Origin: Pseudomonadota bacterium
Lineage (GTDB): Bacteria > Pseudomonadota > Gammaproteobacteria > Acidiferrobacterales > Acidiferrobacteraceae
Assembly: GCA_021777535.1 (NCBI GenBank)
Contig: JAJYDN010000006.1
Span: 60,079-100,903 of the forward strand
DNA: 40,825 nt
Direction of reading: 5' to 3'
A model generated the notes under the pieces. The model worked only from the letters and a program-made list of their open reading frames with translations, was not told the DNA's origin and ran no database searches. The position numbers and the translations under genes were made by a program. Position 1 is the first letter of the stretch, and the number at the start of each line of letters is the position of its first letter. Positions 12,006 through 21,044 of the stretch are shown piece by piece.

Positions 12006-12783
12006 GCAGGAGACGGAGGATCTCATTGCCGGTGTGCATGCGGTGCTCGCCGCCTTGAAAGAAGCGCCGGCCCGCATCGATGGCGTCTGGATCGATCGCG
12101 ACCGCCATGACGAGCGCATCGGTGCCGTCATCGGGGCGGCGCGTGCGGGTGCTGTCGCCGTGCACCGGATCCCCCGCGCGGCCATCGAGCGGTTGGCCGG
12201 AGGGCTCGTGCACCAGGGGGTCGTCGCCCGCCGCCGGGCGCAGGAGCGCCCGTCGGAAGCGGATCTCCTGAAGCTCGTGGCGGCCACCGCCCACCCGCTT
12301 TTGCTGATCCTGGACGGTGTCCTCGACCCTCACAATCTGGGGGCCTGCCTGCGCACGGCCGAGGCCGCCGGCGCCCATGCGGTGGTGGTGCCGCGCCACG
12401 CCCGCGCCCCGCTGTCGGCGGTGGCGGCACGGGCCGCCTCGGGGGCGGCCGAGCGGCTTCCCCTGTTTGAGGTGGCCAATCTCGCGCGCACCCTGGACAG
12501 CCTGAAGGAGGCGGGGGTGTGGCTGGTCGGCGCCAGTGCGGACGCCCCCTTGAGCCTGCATGCAGCCAGTATTCCCCAGGCCGTGGCCTTTGTGCTGGGC
12601 GGGGAAGCGGCCGGACTGCGCCGATTGACGCGCGTCTCCTGCGATCTTCTCGTACACATCCCCATGCAGGGGCAGACCGAGAGCCTGAACGTCTCGGTAG
12701 CGGCCGCCCTGTGTCTCTATGAAGCGGTGCGCGCGCAGGCACCCGCCCGCGCCGAAATTGCGTTGGCGCCTCGAAAGCCCTAG
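11998..12783 (+). CDS. rlmB: 23S rRNA 2'-O-methyltransferase RlmB (Gm2251), SPOUT family
   Basis: Methylates the 2'-OH of G2251 in the peptidyl-transferase region of 23S rRNA. The 261-residue protein has a short L30e-like substrate-binding domain ([14 protein letters not shown]) and then a SPOUT fold with [33 protein letters not shown] and the knot motif [20 protein letters not shown] 11998 was chosen because it gives the family N-terminal length. It overlaps the rnr stop by 8 nt, and the upstream open frame is the read-over of the Arg-rich rnr tail. rnr-rlmB is a conserved pair. Confidence 0.93.
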   Translation: MPRQETEDLIAGVHAVLAALKEAPARIDGVWIDRDRHDERIGAVIGAARAGAVAVHRIPRAAIERLAGGLVHQGVVARRRAQERPSEADLLKLVAATAHPLLLILDGVLDPHNLGACLRTAEAAGAHAVVVPRHARAPLSAVAARAASGAAERLPLFEVANLARTLDSLKEAGVWLVGASADAPLSLHAASIPQAVAFVLGGEAAGLRRLTRVSCDLLVHIPMQGQTESLNVSVAAALCLYEAVRAQAPARAEIALAPRKP

Positions 12784-12786
12784 AAT
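12758..12786 (+). promoter_or_regulatory. candidate promoter for rpsF-rpsR-rplI
   Basis: TTGCGT (12758-12763, 3 of 6) is separated by 17 nt from TAGAAT (12781-12786, 5 of 6), overlapping the rlmB stop codon. It would start transcription near 12793, about 50 nt before rpsF. The -10 and spacing are good but the -35 is weak. A start here would cut off the outer part of the leader fold described next. Confidence 0.45.
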
Positions 12787-12789
12787 GGC

Positions 12790-12821
12790 GCCTCCCTTGC
12801 CTTCGGCAGCGGGCCGAGGGC
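12790..12821 (+). promoter_or_regulatory. possible bS6:bS18-binding leader motif of rpsF
   Basis: The 62-nt gap before rpsF can fold as a hairpin. TGCC (12798-12801) pairs with GGCA (12805-12808), CCC (12794-12796) with GGG (12811-12813), and CCT (12791-12793) with AGG (12817-12819). This leaves a CCG trinucleotide (12814-12816) as a bulge next to the stem. A CCG bulge on a rpsF-leader stem is the hallmark of the autoregulatory RNA bound by the bS6:bS18 complex, mimicking 16S rRNA. I infer the same control here. The small stem and the conflict with the predicted promoter keep confidence low. Confidence 0.4.
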
Positions 12822-12844
12822 TTTACAGCCATAAGGGGCTTTCA

Positions 12845-13240
12845 ATGCGTCATTACGAGATCGTGTTCCTGGTCCATCCGGACCAGAGCGAGCAGGTCCC
12901 CGCCATGATCGAGCGGTATCGCTCGCTCATCGAGGGCGGTCAGGGCCGTATCCACCGCCTCGAGGATTGGGGCCGGCGCCAGCTCGCCTATCCCATCAAC
13001 AAGGTGCACAAGGCGCACTACGTGCTCATGAACATCGAGTGCGAGGCGCCCGTCCTGCAGGAACTCGAAACCGCGTTCCGTTTCAGCGACGCCGTCATCC
13101 GCACATTGACACTGGTGCGCAAAGAGGCGGTGACGACACCTTCGCCGCTTGCGAAGGAAAATCAGGACAACACCAGGCCGGCCCGTCCGCGGGCTGATGA
13201 AGATGGGCTCGAGCGGGAAACCGCCGAAGCTGCACCATAA
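12845..13240 (+). CDS. rpsF: 30S ribosomal protein bS6
   Basis: Small-subunit protein that binds 16S rRNA as a heterodimer with bS18. The 131-residue sequence starts [18 protein letters not shown] and has [20 protein letters not shown] and a Thr/Glu/Pro-rich acidic tail, as in E. coli, where the tail is glutamylated. ATG 12845 follows AAGGGG about 7 nt upstream. An in-frame extension into rlmB was discarded. rpsR starts 14 nt after the stop; priB, present between them in E. coli, is missing. Confidence 0.97.
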   Translation: MRHYEIVFLVHPDQSEQVPAMIERYRSLIEGGQGRIHRLEDWGRRQLAYPINKVHKAHYVLMNIECEAPVLQELETAFRFSDAVIRTLTLVRKEAVTTPSPLAKENQDNTRPARPRADEDGLERETAEAAP

Positions 13241-13254
13241 TCATGGGGGACAAC

Positions 13255-13482
13255 ATGTCTCGTTTTTTCCGTCGTAAGAAATTCTGCCGTTTCACCGCCG
13301 AAGGCGTCGTCGAGATCGATTACAAGGATCTCGCCACCCTGAAGGCCTACATCACGGAAACCGGCAAGATCATACCGAGCCGCAACACCGGGACCCATGC
13401 CCGTTACCAGCGTCAGCTGGCACGAGCCGTGAAGCTTGCCCGCCATCTGGCGCTTCTGCCCTACAGCGACGCTCACGACTAA
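13255..13482 (+). CDS. rpsR: 30S ribosomal protein bS18
   Basis: Binds the 16S platform together with bS6. The 75-residue product [18 protein letters not shown]... matches the usual bS18 length and ends [14 protein letters not shown] 13255 was preferred over ATG 13243 because GGGGGA at 13245-13250 is correctly placed for it and the family starts there. A single Cys is conserved in the KFCRF segment. rplI begins 10 nt after the stop. Confidence 0.97.
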   Translation: MSRFFRRKKFCRFTAEGVVEIDYKDLATLKAYITETGKIIPSRNTGTHARYQRQLARAVKLARHLALLPYSDAHD

Positions 13483-13492
13483 AGGCGACGTT

Positions 13493-13942
13493 ATGCAAAT
13501 CATTCTTCTGGAAAAGATCCGCAACCTGGGTGATCTCGGTGACGAGGTGTCCGTAAAGCCGGGCTTTGGGCGCAACTTCCTCATCCCCCGCGGGAAGGCC
13601 GTGCGGGCGACGCCCGAAAACAAGGCAAAATTCGAGACCCAGCGCGCCGAACTCGAGCGTCAGCAGCGCGACATGGTGGCGCAGGCCAGGGCGCGCGCCG
13701 AGCAGATTGCCGGCGTGACCGTACAGATCGTGCGCAAGGCCGGCGAAGAGGGCAAGCTTTTCGGTTCCGTCGGGACGGTGGATATCGCCGAAGCGCTGGC
13801 GGCAGCCGGCTTTACGGTCGCCCGCTCCGAAATTGCGTTGCCCGCCGGGCCGCTGAAGGAGATCGGTGATCACGCGCTGCGGGTGACCCTGCATCCGGAG
13901 GTCTCCGTCGACATCATCGTTTCGGTGGTTGGAGAGATCTGA
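13493..13942 (+). CDS. rplI: 50S ribosomal protein bL9
   Basis: Elongated large-subunit protein with two globular RNA-binding domains joined by a long helix. The 149 residues begin MQIILLEKIRNLGDLGDEV and contain VKPGFGRNFLIPRGKA. The charged connecting helix is at about residues 45-75, and the C-terminal domain starts at GKLFGSVGTVDIAEAL. ATG 13493 was chosen to match the family start. It is the last gene of the rpsF-rpsR-rplI group. Confidence 0.97.
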   Translation: MQIILLEKIRNLGDLGDEVSVKPGFGRNFLIPRGKAVRATPENKAKFETQRAELERQQRDMVAQARARAEQIAGVTVQIVRKAGEEGKLFGSVGTVDIAEALAAAGFTVARSEIALPAGPLKEIGDHALRVTLHPEVSVDIIVSVVGEI

Positions 13943-13949
13943 GGGAGGG

Positions 13950-13962
13950 GCCCCTGCGGGGC
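13950..13962 (+). repeat. short GC hairpin before dnaB
   Basis: GCCCC (13950-13954) and GGGGC (13958-13962) form a perfect 5-bp stem with loop TGC, between the rplI stop and the dnaB start. There is no U-tract, so it is not a proper terminator. It directly abuts the dnaB start and could dampen its translation. Confidence 0.3.
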
Positions 13963-13965
13963 TTC

Positions 13966-15357
13966 GTGATGGAAAAAGGCGCAGGCCTGTCAGCAGCGCG
14001 GGATACCGCAGAGGCACGGCTGCGGCTTGCGCCACAATCGCGCGAAGCCGAACAGGCGGTGCTCGGCGGACTGCTCCTTGACGCGCGCGCGTGGGAGCGG
14101 ATTGCCGACCGGCTGGACGCCCTGGACTTCTACCGGCGCGAACACCAGCTGCTGTTCCGTGCCATTGCGGCACTAAACGAGAAGGCCCGCCCGGTGGACG
14201 TCGTCACCGTGGCAGAACAGCTGGGCGCCGAGGATCTCGCCTTTGTCGGCGGCCTCGACTACCTCGCGGCACTCGCCGAGAACACGCCCAGCGCGGCCAA
14301 CATCGGCGCCTATGCGGATATCGTCCGCGAACGCGCGCTCATACGCCGCCTGATCGACGTCGTCAACGAGATTGGCGACAAGGCCTATCGGCCCGATGGG
14401 CGCTCGGCAAGCGAGCTCCTCGATTATGCGGAAAGGGCCGTATTCGCCATCACCGAGGTGGGCAACCGGGGTGGCGGTTTCCGGTCATTGAAAACCCTGC
14501 TCAATGCCGCGGTCGACCGCATCGATACCCTGTTCCGTTCGGATTCCGTCGTTACGGGTGTGCCGACCGGCTTCGAGGACTTGGACGGCATGACTTCCGG
14601 TCTGCAGCCGGGAGATCTCGTGGTCGTAGCGGGGCGCCCGTCCATGGGAAAGACCGCCTTTTCCCTGAACATTGCGGAACACGCGGCGGTTGGCGCCAAG
14701 GCCCCGGTGGCAATTTTCAGCATGGAAATGCCCGGAGAACAGCTGGCGATGCGTCTCATGTCGTCACTTGGGCGGATCAATGCCCAGCGTCTGCGTACCG
14801 GCAGGCTGCAAGACGAGGACTGGCCGCGGCTCACTTCGGCTGTGTCCATATTGGCGGAAGCGCCGGTGTTCATCGACGACACGCCGGCCTTGACGCCGCT
14901 TGAATTGCGCGCCCGCAGCCGCCGCCTCATGCGGGAACACGGGCTTGGGCTTGTCATCGTCGATTATCTGCAGCTCATGCAATCGAGCGAGAGCACGGAG
15001 AATCGGGCAACCGAGATCTCCGCCATCACACGCGCCCTGAAAAGCCTCGCCAAGGAGCTCCACGTGCCGGTGATTGCCCTGTCCCAGTTGAATCGGGCAC
15101 TCGAGCAGCGGCCGAACAAGCGGCCCGTGATGTCGGATTTGCGTGAATCCGGCGCCATCGAGCAGGACGCCGATCTGATTTTGTTCATCTACCGGGATGA
15201 GGTCTATAACCCGGAGAGTGAAGACAAGGGTACGGCGGAGATCATCGTCGGCAAGCAACGCAACGGTCCCATAGGGCAGGTGCGTCTCACCTATCTCGGT
15301 GAATACACCCGGTTCGAGAATTTCGTGGCAACCAGTTATGCGGGACCCTATGCATGA
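13966..15357 (+). CDS. dnaB: replicative DNA helicase
   Basis: Hexameric 5'-3' helicase that unwinds DNA at the replication fork and loads DnaG primase. Of 463 residues, the N-terminal domain is near 20-120 (PQSREAEQAVLGGLLLD). The RecA-like domain has Walker A GRPSMGKTAF at about residue 225, Walker B LVIVDYLQLM, and the DnaB motifs SQLNRALEQRPNKRP and SDLRESGAIEQDAD. The start is GTG 13966 or the next codon, ATG 13969. The stop overlaps alr by ATGA. No intein is seen. Confidence 0.97.
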   Translation: MMEKGAGLSAARDTAEARLRLAPQSREAEQAVLGGLLLDARAWERIADRLDALDFYRREHQLLFRAIAALNEKARPVDVVTVAEQLGAEDLAFVGGLDYLAALAENTPSAANIGAYADIVRERALIRRLIDVVNEIGDKAYRPDGRSASELLDYAERAVFAITEVGNRGGGFRSLKTLLNAAVDRIDTLFRSDSVVTGVPTGFEDLDGMTSGLQPGDLVVVAGRPSMGKTAFSLNIAEHAAVGAKAPVAIFSMEMPGEQLAMRLMSSLGRINAQRLRTGRLQDEDWPRLTSAVSILAEAPVFIDDTPALTPLELRARSRRLMREHGLGLVIVDYLQLMQSSESTENRATEISAITRALKSLAKELHVPVIALSQLNRALEQRPNKRPVMSDLRESGAIEQDADLILFIYRDEVYNPESEDKGTAEIIVGKQRNGPIGQVRLTYLGEYTRFENFVATSYAGPYA

Positions 15358-16424
15358 GGCCGGCCTGTGCGGTCCTCGATGCCGGGGCGCTGCGTACCAA
15401 CCTGGAGGTGGTACGCCGCCATGCGCCCGGTGCCCGTGTGATGGCGGTCGCCAAGGCGAACGGCTATGGACACGGACTCGTCTTTGCCGCCCGCGCACTT
15501 GAAAACGCCGATGCCTTTGGCGTAGCGAGCCTCGAGGAAGGACTGGAACTGCGCGAGGCGGGGATCCGCCAGAAGATCTGCCTGCTCGAGGGTTTCTTTG
15601 ACCCGGCCGAAATCGGTGCCCTGATCGAATTTGGCCTAGACCCCGTCCTGCACGAGGATTATCAGGTCGAGGCGCTCGAGCGCGCCTCCCCGGAAGGCCC
15701 GCTGGATGTCTGGGTCAAGATCGATACGGGCATGCACCGCCTCGGCTTCCCGGTCGAACGGCTGCGGGAGGTGGTCGGACGGGTGCGCGCCCTGCACGGC
15801 GTCCGCGCGATCGGAGTGATGTCGCATCTGGCCTGCGCGGATGAACAGGATTCGCCCGCGACTGCTTCGCAAATATCCCTGTTTTCCAGTACATGCAACG
15901 GAGACTTCACGACGAGTCTTGCCAATTCGGCGGGCATTCTCCGGTGGCCCGGCAGCCATGGAGACTGGGTGCGGCCCGGCCTCATGCTCTACGGGGCCTC
16001 GCCGATGGCCAGCCAGATGGGGGAACAGCTGGGTCTCGCGCCGGTGATGACGCTGAAAAGCCGCCTCATCAGTGTGCGGACGCGCGCGCAGGGCGAGGCG
16101 ATCGGCTACGGGGGGACCTATCGGTGCCCGCAGCGGATGGAGGTCGGCGTGGTCGCCATCGGCTATGGCGACGGATATCCGCGGGAGCTCGCGCCAGGCA
16201 CGCCAGTGCGCATCCATGACCGCCTTGCACCGATCATCGGCCGCGTGTCGATGGACATGCTGACCATCGATTTGCGGCAGGTGCCGGAGGCGCGCGTGGG
16301 CGACGAGGTCGTGCTCTGGGGCAAGGGCTTGCCGGTGGAGCGCATCGCGCAGGCGGCGAATACCATCCCTTATACGCTCCTGTGCGGCCTGACACAGCGT
16401 CTGCCGAGGCGGCAGGCCGCATGA
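15354..16424 (+). CDS. alr: alanine racemase
   Basis: PLP enzyme that interconverts L- and D-alanine for peptidoglycan. The PLP lysine is K34 in VMAVAKANGYGHG. The second catalytic residue is the Tyr in IGYGGTYRC near residue 255. The dimer-interface segments GRVSMDMLTID and CGLTQRLPRR are present. The 356-residue length is normal. ATG 15354 overlaps the dnaB stop by 4 nt, and the alr stop overlaps radA in the same way. dnaB-alr is a conserved pair. Confidence 0.96.
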   Translation: MRPACAVLDAGALRTNLEVVRRHAPGARVMAVAKANGYGHGLVFAARALENADAFGVASLEEGLELREAGIRQKICLLEGFFDPAEIGALIEFGLDPVLHEDYQVEALERASPEGPLDVWVKIDTGMHRLGFPVERLREVVGRVRALHGVRAIGVMSHLACADEQDSPATASQISLFSSTCNGDFTTSLANSAGILRWPGSHGDWVRPGLMLYGASPMASQMGEQLGLAPVMTLKSRLISVRTRAQGEAIGYGGTYRCPQRMEVGVVAIGYGDGYPRELAPGTPVRIHDRLAPIIGRVSMDMLTIDLRQVPEARVGDEVVLWGKGLPVERIAQAANTIPYTLLCGLTQRLPRRQAA

Positions 16425-17767
16425 AGGGTGCGCGGCTGCGCTACGTGTGCCAGGCCTGCGGCGCGGCGGCGTCGCAATGGGCCGGGCGCTGCGATGCCTG
16501 CGGGGCCTGGAACACCCTGTCCGAGACGAGCGGCGAGACACGGGGCACGGCCACGGCCAGGGAGGCCGTCGCACTCGGGGAAATCGCGTGCGAGCGGGTT
16601 GCCCGCTTTCCGACCGGACTGCAGGAGCTCGACCGCGTGCTGGGAGGCGGGGTCGTACCGGGTTCGGTCGTCCTGATCGGCGGTGATCCCGGGATCGGCA
16701 AATCGACCATCCTGATCCAGGCGCTTGCGCACATGCACGAGCAGGTGCGCGGACTCTATGTGACGGGTGAGGAGTCGGCCGAGCAGGTGGCGTCGCGTGC
16801 GAACCGGCTTGGCCTGAAGGCGCCCGGACTCAAGCTTTTGCCCGAAACCAACGTCGACACCATCATCGCGTGCAGCCGCAAGGAACAGCCGCGCGTGCTT
16901 GTCATCGATTCCATCCAGACGGTGTTTCTGCCGGCTTTGCCGTCGGCACCGGGGAGTGTGAGCCAGGTGCGGGAGTCGGCCGCGCGGCTTGTACGCTTTG
17001 CCAAGGACACCAATACCGCGCTTTTCCTCGTCGGGCATGTCACCAAGGAAGGGCAGCTTGCGGGACCGCGTGTCCTCGAGCACATGGTGGATGCCGTGCT
17101 CTACTTCGAAGGCGATTCCGGCAGCCGCTTTCGCCTGATTCGCGCCATCAAGAACCGCTTTGGGGCAATAAACGAACTCGGCGTCTTCGTCATGACGGAA
17201 AATGGCCTGCGCGAAGTCGCCAATCCTTCGGCGCTCTTCTTGCGCTCCGGGGCCGATACGGTGGCGGGAAGCGTGGTGCTCGCGACTCAGGAGGGCACCC
17301 GCCCGCTCCTCGTGGAAGTGCAGGCGCTGATCGACGAAAGCGTGGGAGCGAACCCCCGGCGCGTAGCACTCGGTCTCGATGGCCAGCGGCTCGGCATGCT
17401 CCTTGCGCTCCTGCACCGGCATGGCGGGCATGCGACCTACCGGCAGGATGTCTTCGTCAATGTCGCAGGTGGCATCCGTGTGACCGAGACCGCAGCGGAT
17501 CTGGCGGTCGTTCTCGCCTGCGCATCGAGTCTGCTGGATAAACCGCTTGGCAAAGATCTCGTCGTATTCGGTGAGGTCGGCCTTGCCGGCGAAATGCGGC
17601 CCGTGCCCCGTGGCCAGGAACGCCTGCGTGAGGCGGCAAAACTCGGGTTTCGCCGCGCAATCGTACCCGGCGCCAATCTTCCCAAGCGGGGGACCGACCT
17701 CGGGTTGCATGTCACGGGCATCAACCAGGTGAGCGAGGCTTTGCGGTTGATCGGCGAGGAATCGTAA
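16421..17767 (+). CDS. radA: DNA repair protein RadA (Sms)
   Basis: DnaB-like branch-migration helicase in homologous recombination. The 448-residue protein starts with a four-cysteine zinc finger (CQAC...CDACGAW). A RecA-type ATPase follows with Walker A GGDPGIGKST, the RadA-specific KNRFG motif (AIKNRFGAINELGVF), and a C-terminal Lon-protease-like domain (KDLVVFGEVGLAGEMRPV). ATG 16421 was chosen since the zinc finger begins a few residues later. It overlaps the alr stop by ATGA and is the last gene of the + strand block. Confidence 0.96.
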   Translation: MKGARLRYVCQACGAAASQWAGRCDACGAWNTLSETSGETRGTATAREAVALGEIACERVARFPTGLQELDRVLGGGVVPGSVVLIGGDPGIGKSTILIQALAHMHEQVRGLYVTGEESAEQVASRANRLGLKAPGLKLLPETNVDTIIACSRKEQPRVLVIDSIQTVFLPALPSAPGSVSQVRESAARLVRFAKDTNTALFLVGHVTKEGQLAGPRVLEHMVDAVLYFEGDSGSRFRLIRAIKNRFGAINELGVFVMTENGLREVANPSALFLRSGADTVAGSVVLATQEGTRPLLVEVQALIDESVGANPRRVALGLDGQRLGMLLALLHRHGGHATYRQDVFVNVAGGIRVTETAADLAVVLACASSLLDKPLGKDLVVFGEVGLAGEMRPVPRGQERLREAAKLGFRRAIVPGANLPKRGTDLGLHVTGINQVSEALRLIGEES

Positions 17768-18010
17768 GCGGCAGCATTTGGAACCGGATCAGACGGCTGG
17801 TCTTTCATGACCGCAAGGAGCCGCCGGCGTCATCGATCGATACGCACCCAGAAAGCATGCGCGGGCAGTGCCTCCTTTCCCCTGCGGCCCGCCGGCCAAG
17901 GCTGCCGGGATGAACCTGGGGACGACCCGCCTCGATCAGCGCAAGGCCTGATATCGGAACCCGAACGCCAGTATGGCGCGTGCTTTTTGGTGGCGTCCGG
18001 CCCCTGTTTA
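17768..18010. other. intergenic region between convergent radA and atpG
   Basis: About 240 nt with no supported gene; the open frames here lack start signals and family resemblance. It holds a 10-bp palindrome ATCGATCGAT near 17834, a candidate + strand terminator at 17966-17988, and part of a hairpin overlapping the atpG stop (18002-18016). Confidence 0.6.
17966..17988 (+). terminator. possible terminator after radA
   Basis: CGCCA (17966-17970) and TGGCG (17974-17978) form a perfect 5-bp stem with a 3-nt loop. TTTTT follows at 17984-17988, five bases after the stem. The short stem and the gap before the U-run make it a weak candidate. A second TGGCG at 17991-17995 could compete for pairing. 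Confidence 0.35.
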
Positions 18011-18016
18011 TCAGGG
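18002..18016 (-). repeat. hairpin overlapping the atpG stop codon
   Basis: CCCTG and CAGGG arms (5 bp) around a 5-nt loop span the atpG stop at 18011-18013. No U-tract follows on the minus strand, so it is at best a weak end-of-operon structure or an mRNA 3'-end stabiliser. Confidence 0.3.
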
Positions 18017-18832
18017 TCCGTGACGCAGTGTTTGCTCCCCCGAAAGGATGACTTCGATCTCCTCGACGATATGCTCCTGGCGCAAACGGTTGCGGCGCAC
18101 GACGAGACGACCGAGGGTCTCCCCGAGGCGATCGAGCGCCTGTTCCATATGGGCAAGGCGCTGACGGTTCTCCGCGGAGAGCGAGTCGTAAAGACGGCCC
18201 GTGAGTGCCGCCAGCAGATACTGATCCAGAAGCTCAGCGAAGAAAACGGGCGGCGCGAGCTGCAGGCGTGGCGGATAGGGGAAGCTCCGCTTAGGCGGCG
18301 CGAGCGGCAACAAGGGCTTCATGACCGGTTCGCCCTCGGCTTCATGCGCAAGTGTCAGAATGGTGGTGGCGGTATCGGAAAGCGGCAGGTTTTCCCCATA
18401 CAGGACATCCATCAGCCGATCGAGTACGCCGGGCACGTCCTCGGTGACGCCCGGACCCTCGAGGCGGGCGATCACGTCGGGGCGGTCATGCACTTTCGCG
18501 CCTAGCCGCTGACCCAGCACGACCATCCGCAACCCGGACTGCGGGGCCGGCAGCGCATCCAGCACCCGCTCGTTGAAGTTGCCGCAAAAGCCGCGCTCGG
18601 AACCGACTGCGATCACAAGGGTAGCACTCGGCCCGCGTATCCGGTCCGGGGGGTAAAAACCCAGAAAATCTCCAGCCGCCGCCTCCATGTTGGCGAGCAT
18701 CCGGTGCTGGTGCTCAAGGAAGCGGGAAAGCCTGCGCCTTTCCATCCATGCCAGACTTTTCATATCCGACATGATGCCGCTGATCTCCTTTAGCCGGGTG
18801 AGGCGCAGCGAAAGTTCAGCCAGACTGCTCAT
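18011..18832 (-). CDS. atpG: N-type ATPase gamma subunit (central stalk)
   Basis: Rotating central shaft of F1. The 273-residue protein has the N-terminal helix [27 protein letters not shown] (read in part) and the C-terminal helix with [19 protein letters not shown], the region that turns inside the alpha/beta hexamer. The middle Rossmann part has [18 protein letters not shown], matching the usual SDRGLCGGFN block. ATG 18832 overlaps the atpA stop (ATGA at 18829-18832); an upstream start would lie inside atpA. It is the last gene of the operon. N-ATPase gamma subunits are divergent and this one is too. Confidence 0.92.
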   Translation of the reverse strand: MSSLAELSLRLTRLKEISGIMSDMKSLAWMERRRLSRFLEHQHRMLANMEAAAGDFLGFYPPDRIRGPSATLVIAVGSERGFCGNFNERVLDALPAPQSGLRMVVLGQRLGAKVHDRPDVIARLEGPGVTEDVPGVLDRLMDVLYGENLPLSDTATTILTLAHEAEGEPVMKPLLPLAPPKRSFPYPPRLQLAPPVFFAELLDQYLLAALTGRLYDSLSAENRQRLAHMEQALDRLGETLGRLVVRRNRLRQEHIVEEIEVILSGEQTLRHGP

Positions 18833-20298
18833 GGACGGACTCCAAGCCAGGCGGCGAGCCGCGCCAACCACTCATCGCGAGGCGCATCGAGTGCCGGCGC
18901 TTCGTGTTCGAGGCCCCCCAGTATGCCCTGCAACGCTGCGGGCAAGTCTTCCGGTGTCCGGGCATCGAGCAGACCGGCATTGAAGGCGACCATCCAGGCG
19001 AGCTCGAAGGCGGCCGGCAGGGGCGTGAGGCGTTCCTGCTTGAGAATCTCGCGCAACAGGCGGCCGCGCTGGATCTTGGCCTCGGTGCCCGGTTCCAGTC
19101 TGGCGCCAAAACGCGTAAACACTTCCAGCTCGAGAAACTGCAGGTAGTCAAGTTTCATCCGGCCTGCCTCCTCCCGGATGCGCGCGTGCTGGGCTTTGCC
19201 GCCGATACGCGACACCGACAGGGGCACATCGACGGCGGGCAACACACCGGCCTCGAACAAGTGCCGGTCGAGATAGATCTGGCCATCTGTTATGGAAATG
19301 AGATTGGTCGGTATGTAGGCGGCGATCTCGCTTTCTTCGGTTTCGACGATCGGCAGTGCAGTCAGGCTGCCACCGCCATGTTCCGCGCAAAGACGGGTGG
19401 CGCGCTCCAGCAGGCGCGCATGCAGATAAAAGATATCGCCGGGATAGGCCTCGCGCCCGGGGGGGCGGTGCATCAGCAGCGATAACTCGCGATAGGCACG
19501 GGCGTGCGTGGTGAGATCATCGTAGACAACGAGGACATCTTCGCCGCGCCGCGCCCAGCCCTCGGCGATGGCGCAGCCGGCGAAGGGGGCGAGATATTTC
19601 ATGCCCGCGGTGGCCGTAGCCTCGCCCACCACGACCGTGGTGTAAGCGAATGCGCCATGGCGGCGCAAAAGGTCCGTCACGAGTGCCACTTCCGAGCGCT
19701 TTTGCCCGATCAATACATAGACACACTTCACCGCTTGCCCGGCTTGCGCCACAACGGTATCGAGCGCGAGCGAGGTCTTGCCGGTGCCGGCGTCGCCGAT
19801 TACAAGCTGGCGCTGGCCGCGGCCTATCGGGATCAGGGTGTCGACGACCTTGCAGCCCGTGTAGAGCGGGTAGCGCACGAAATCCCGCGCCACGATCGGC
19901 GGCGAGGCGATCTCGAGCAGCGCAACACCCTGCGCCTCCGGGGGAGACAGGCCATCCAGCGGCTTGCCCAGCGGATCGACGACACGCTCCTGCAGCGCAT
20001 CGCCGACGCCGATCTGGAGCCGCTCACCGGTGTGGGATACCACGGAGCCCGAGGAGATCCTCGCTTCCTGGTCGAGGAGGATCACGCCCAGGCGTTCCTT
20101 CTGCAGCTCGAACACCATGCCGCGGCTACCGTCCTCGAAACGCACGATTTCTTCGGCCGCCGCCGAGGGCAGGCCATCAACCCACGCGACGCCATCGCCC
20201 ACAAAGGTAACCCGGCCCCTTTCACTCAGACGCAGACCCGGATGGTAGGCCTCGACCTGCCGCGCCAGCCGCGCCAGCAGACCGTTGTCAGTCACCAT
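18829..20298 (-). CDS. atpA: N-type ATPase alpha subunit (non-catalytic nucleotide-binding)
   Basis: Forms the alpha3beta3 head with AtpD. Of 489 residues, the N-terminal beta-barrel begins around [20 protein letters not shown]. The P-loop is GDAGTGKTS near residue 170, and [18 protein letters not shown] and the alpha signature [13 protein letters not shown] follow. It overlaps atpF by 11 nt and atpG by 4 nt. Its C-terminus ([20 protein letters not shown]) is unlike standard F-type alpha. In N-ATPase operons alpha lies after b, as here. Confidence 0.95.
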   Translation of the reverse strand: MVTDNGLLARLARQVEAYHPGLRLSERGRVTFVGDGVAWVDGLPSAAAEEIVRFEDGSRGMVFELQKERLGVILLDQEARISSGSVVSHTGERLQIGVGDALQERVVDPLGKPLDGLSPPEAQGVALLEIASPPIVARDFVRYPLYTGCKVVDTLIPIGRGQRQLVIGDAGTGKTSLALDTVVAQAGQAVKCVYVLIGQKRSEVALVTDLLRRHGAFAYTTVVVGEATATAGMKYLAPFAGCAIAEGWARRGEDVLVVYDDLTTHARAYRELSLLMHRPPGREAYPGDIFYLHARLLERATRLCAEHGGGSLTALPIVETEESEIAAYIPTNLISITDGQIYLDRHLFEAGVLPAVDVPLSVSRIGGKAQHARIREEAGRMKLDYLQFLELEVFTRFGARLEPGTEAKIQRGRLLREILKQERLTPLPAAFELAWMVAFNAGLLDARTPEDLPAALQGILGGLEHEAPALDAPRDEWLARLAAWLGVRP

Positions 20299-21037
20299 GT
20301 TCGAAACCGCTGGCGAAGAATCCGAGCTCGTCGCGCAGATTGGCCATCAACACCCAGGAGCCCGCCATGATGTACACCCCCGCCTTTAACGTCGCGTCCT
20401 CGCTGAATCCGGGCGCGAGGCTGCGGCCTGCAAGGCGCGTGAGCGCGGCGGCGAACGCCTGGCGGCGCGGCTCGTCGAGCGGATAGGCGCTGATGACCTT
20501 GATGCTTGCGTCTGCTGCACGCAGCGTGTCGCGCAACCCGTCAAATTTTTCGGGCGCCTGGGCGGCGATTTCGGCAAGCGCCAGGTCGGCCAGCTTGGCG
20601 TCGACCTCGGGACCCGCCAGGCGATCGAGGAGGCGTGCCGCAAACCGCGTAGCCAGAACAAGCGCCTGCCGTTCAAGTGCCGCTTCGTGTTCGCCCCGCT
20701 CGCGCGCCTCGAGGGTCTCGCGCCGCCGGCGCTCGGTCTCGATTTCGGTCGCGAGGGCGGTCAGGCGCCGCCCGCGCTCGGCCGCAATTTCCGCATCGAG
20801 CCGCGCCTGCGCGGCAGCGTGCGCCTCGTCCTGCTTCGTCAGCCGTGCCGTGTACTCGCTTTTCAGGGTTTCGGCTTCCTGCCGAACCGCTTCGGCATCA
20901 TGGATCTGCTTTGCAGTCTCGGCCTGGCGTTTTTCTATCACGGCGAGCACCGGGCGATAAAAGAAATGCCTGAGCAGCCACACCAGGACCAGGAAGTTCA
21001 GCGCTTCGAGGGCGAGCGTGGACCAGTCGAGTTCCAT
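20288..21037 (-). CDS. atpF: N-type ATPase b subunit fused to a delta-like domain (peripheral stalk)
   Basis: Stator stalk. Residues 1-25 or so are a membrane anchor ([20 protein letters not shown]). A long charged coiled coil runs to about residue 130 (for example [20 protein letters not shown]). The last 100 or so residues look like the C-terminal part of the delta subunit, with [20 protein letters not shown] followed by a Gly/Val-rich end ([14 protein letters not shown]). The 249-residue length exceeds the roughly 160 of an ordinary b subunit. No separate atpH exists in the operon, so this fusion probably replaces delta. Confidence 0.93.
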   Translation of the reverse strand: MELDWSTLALEALNFLVLVWLLRHFFYRPVLAVIEKRQAETAKQIHDAEAVRQEAETLKSEYTARLTKQDEAHAAAQARLDAEIAAERGRRLTALATEIETERRRRETLEARERGEHEAALERQALVLATRFAARLLDRLAGPEVDAKLADLALAEIAAQAPEKFDGLRDTLRAADASIKVISAYPLDEPRRQAFAAALTRLAGRSLAPGFSEDATLKAGVYIMAGSWVLMANLRDELGFFASGFEHGD

Positions 21038-21044
21038 GGCGCGC

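Noticed and set aside
17807-18505. 232-codon plus-strand frame after radA
   Set aside because: Most of it is antisense to atpG, and the part in the gap lacks start signals and resemblance to known proteins.
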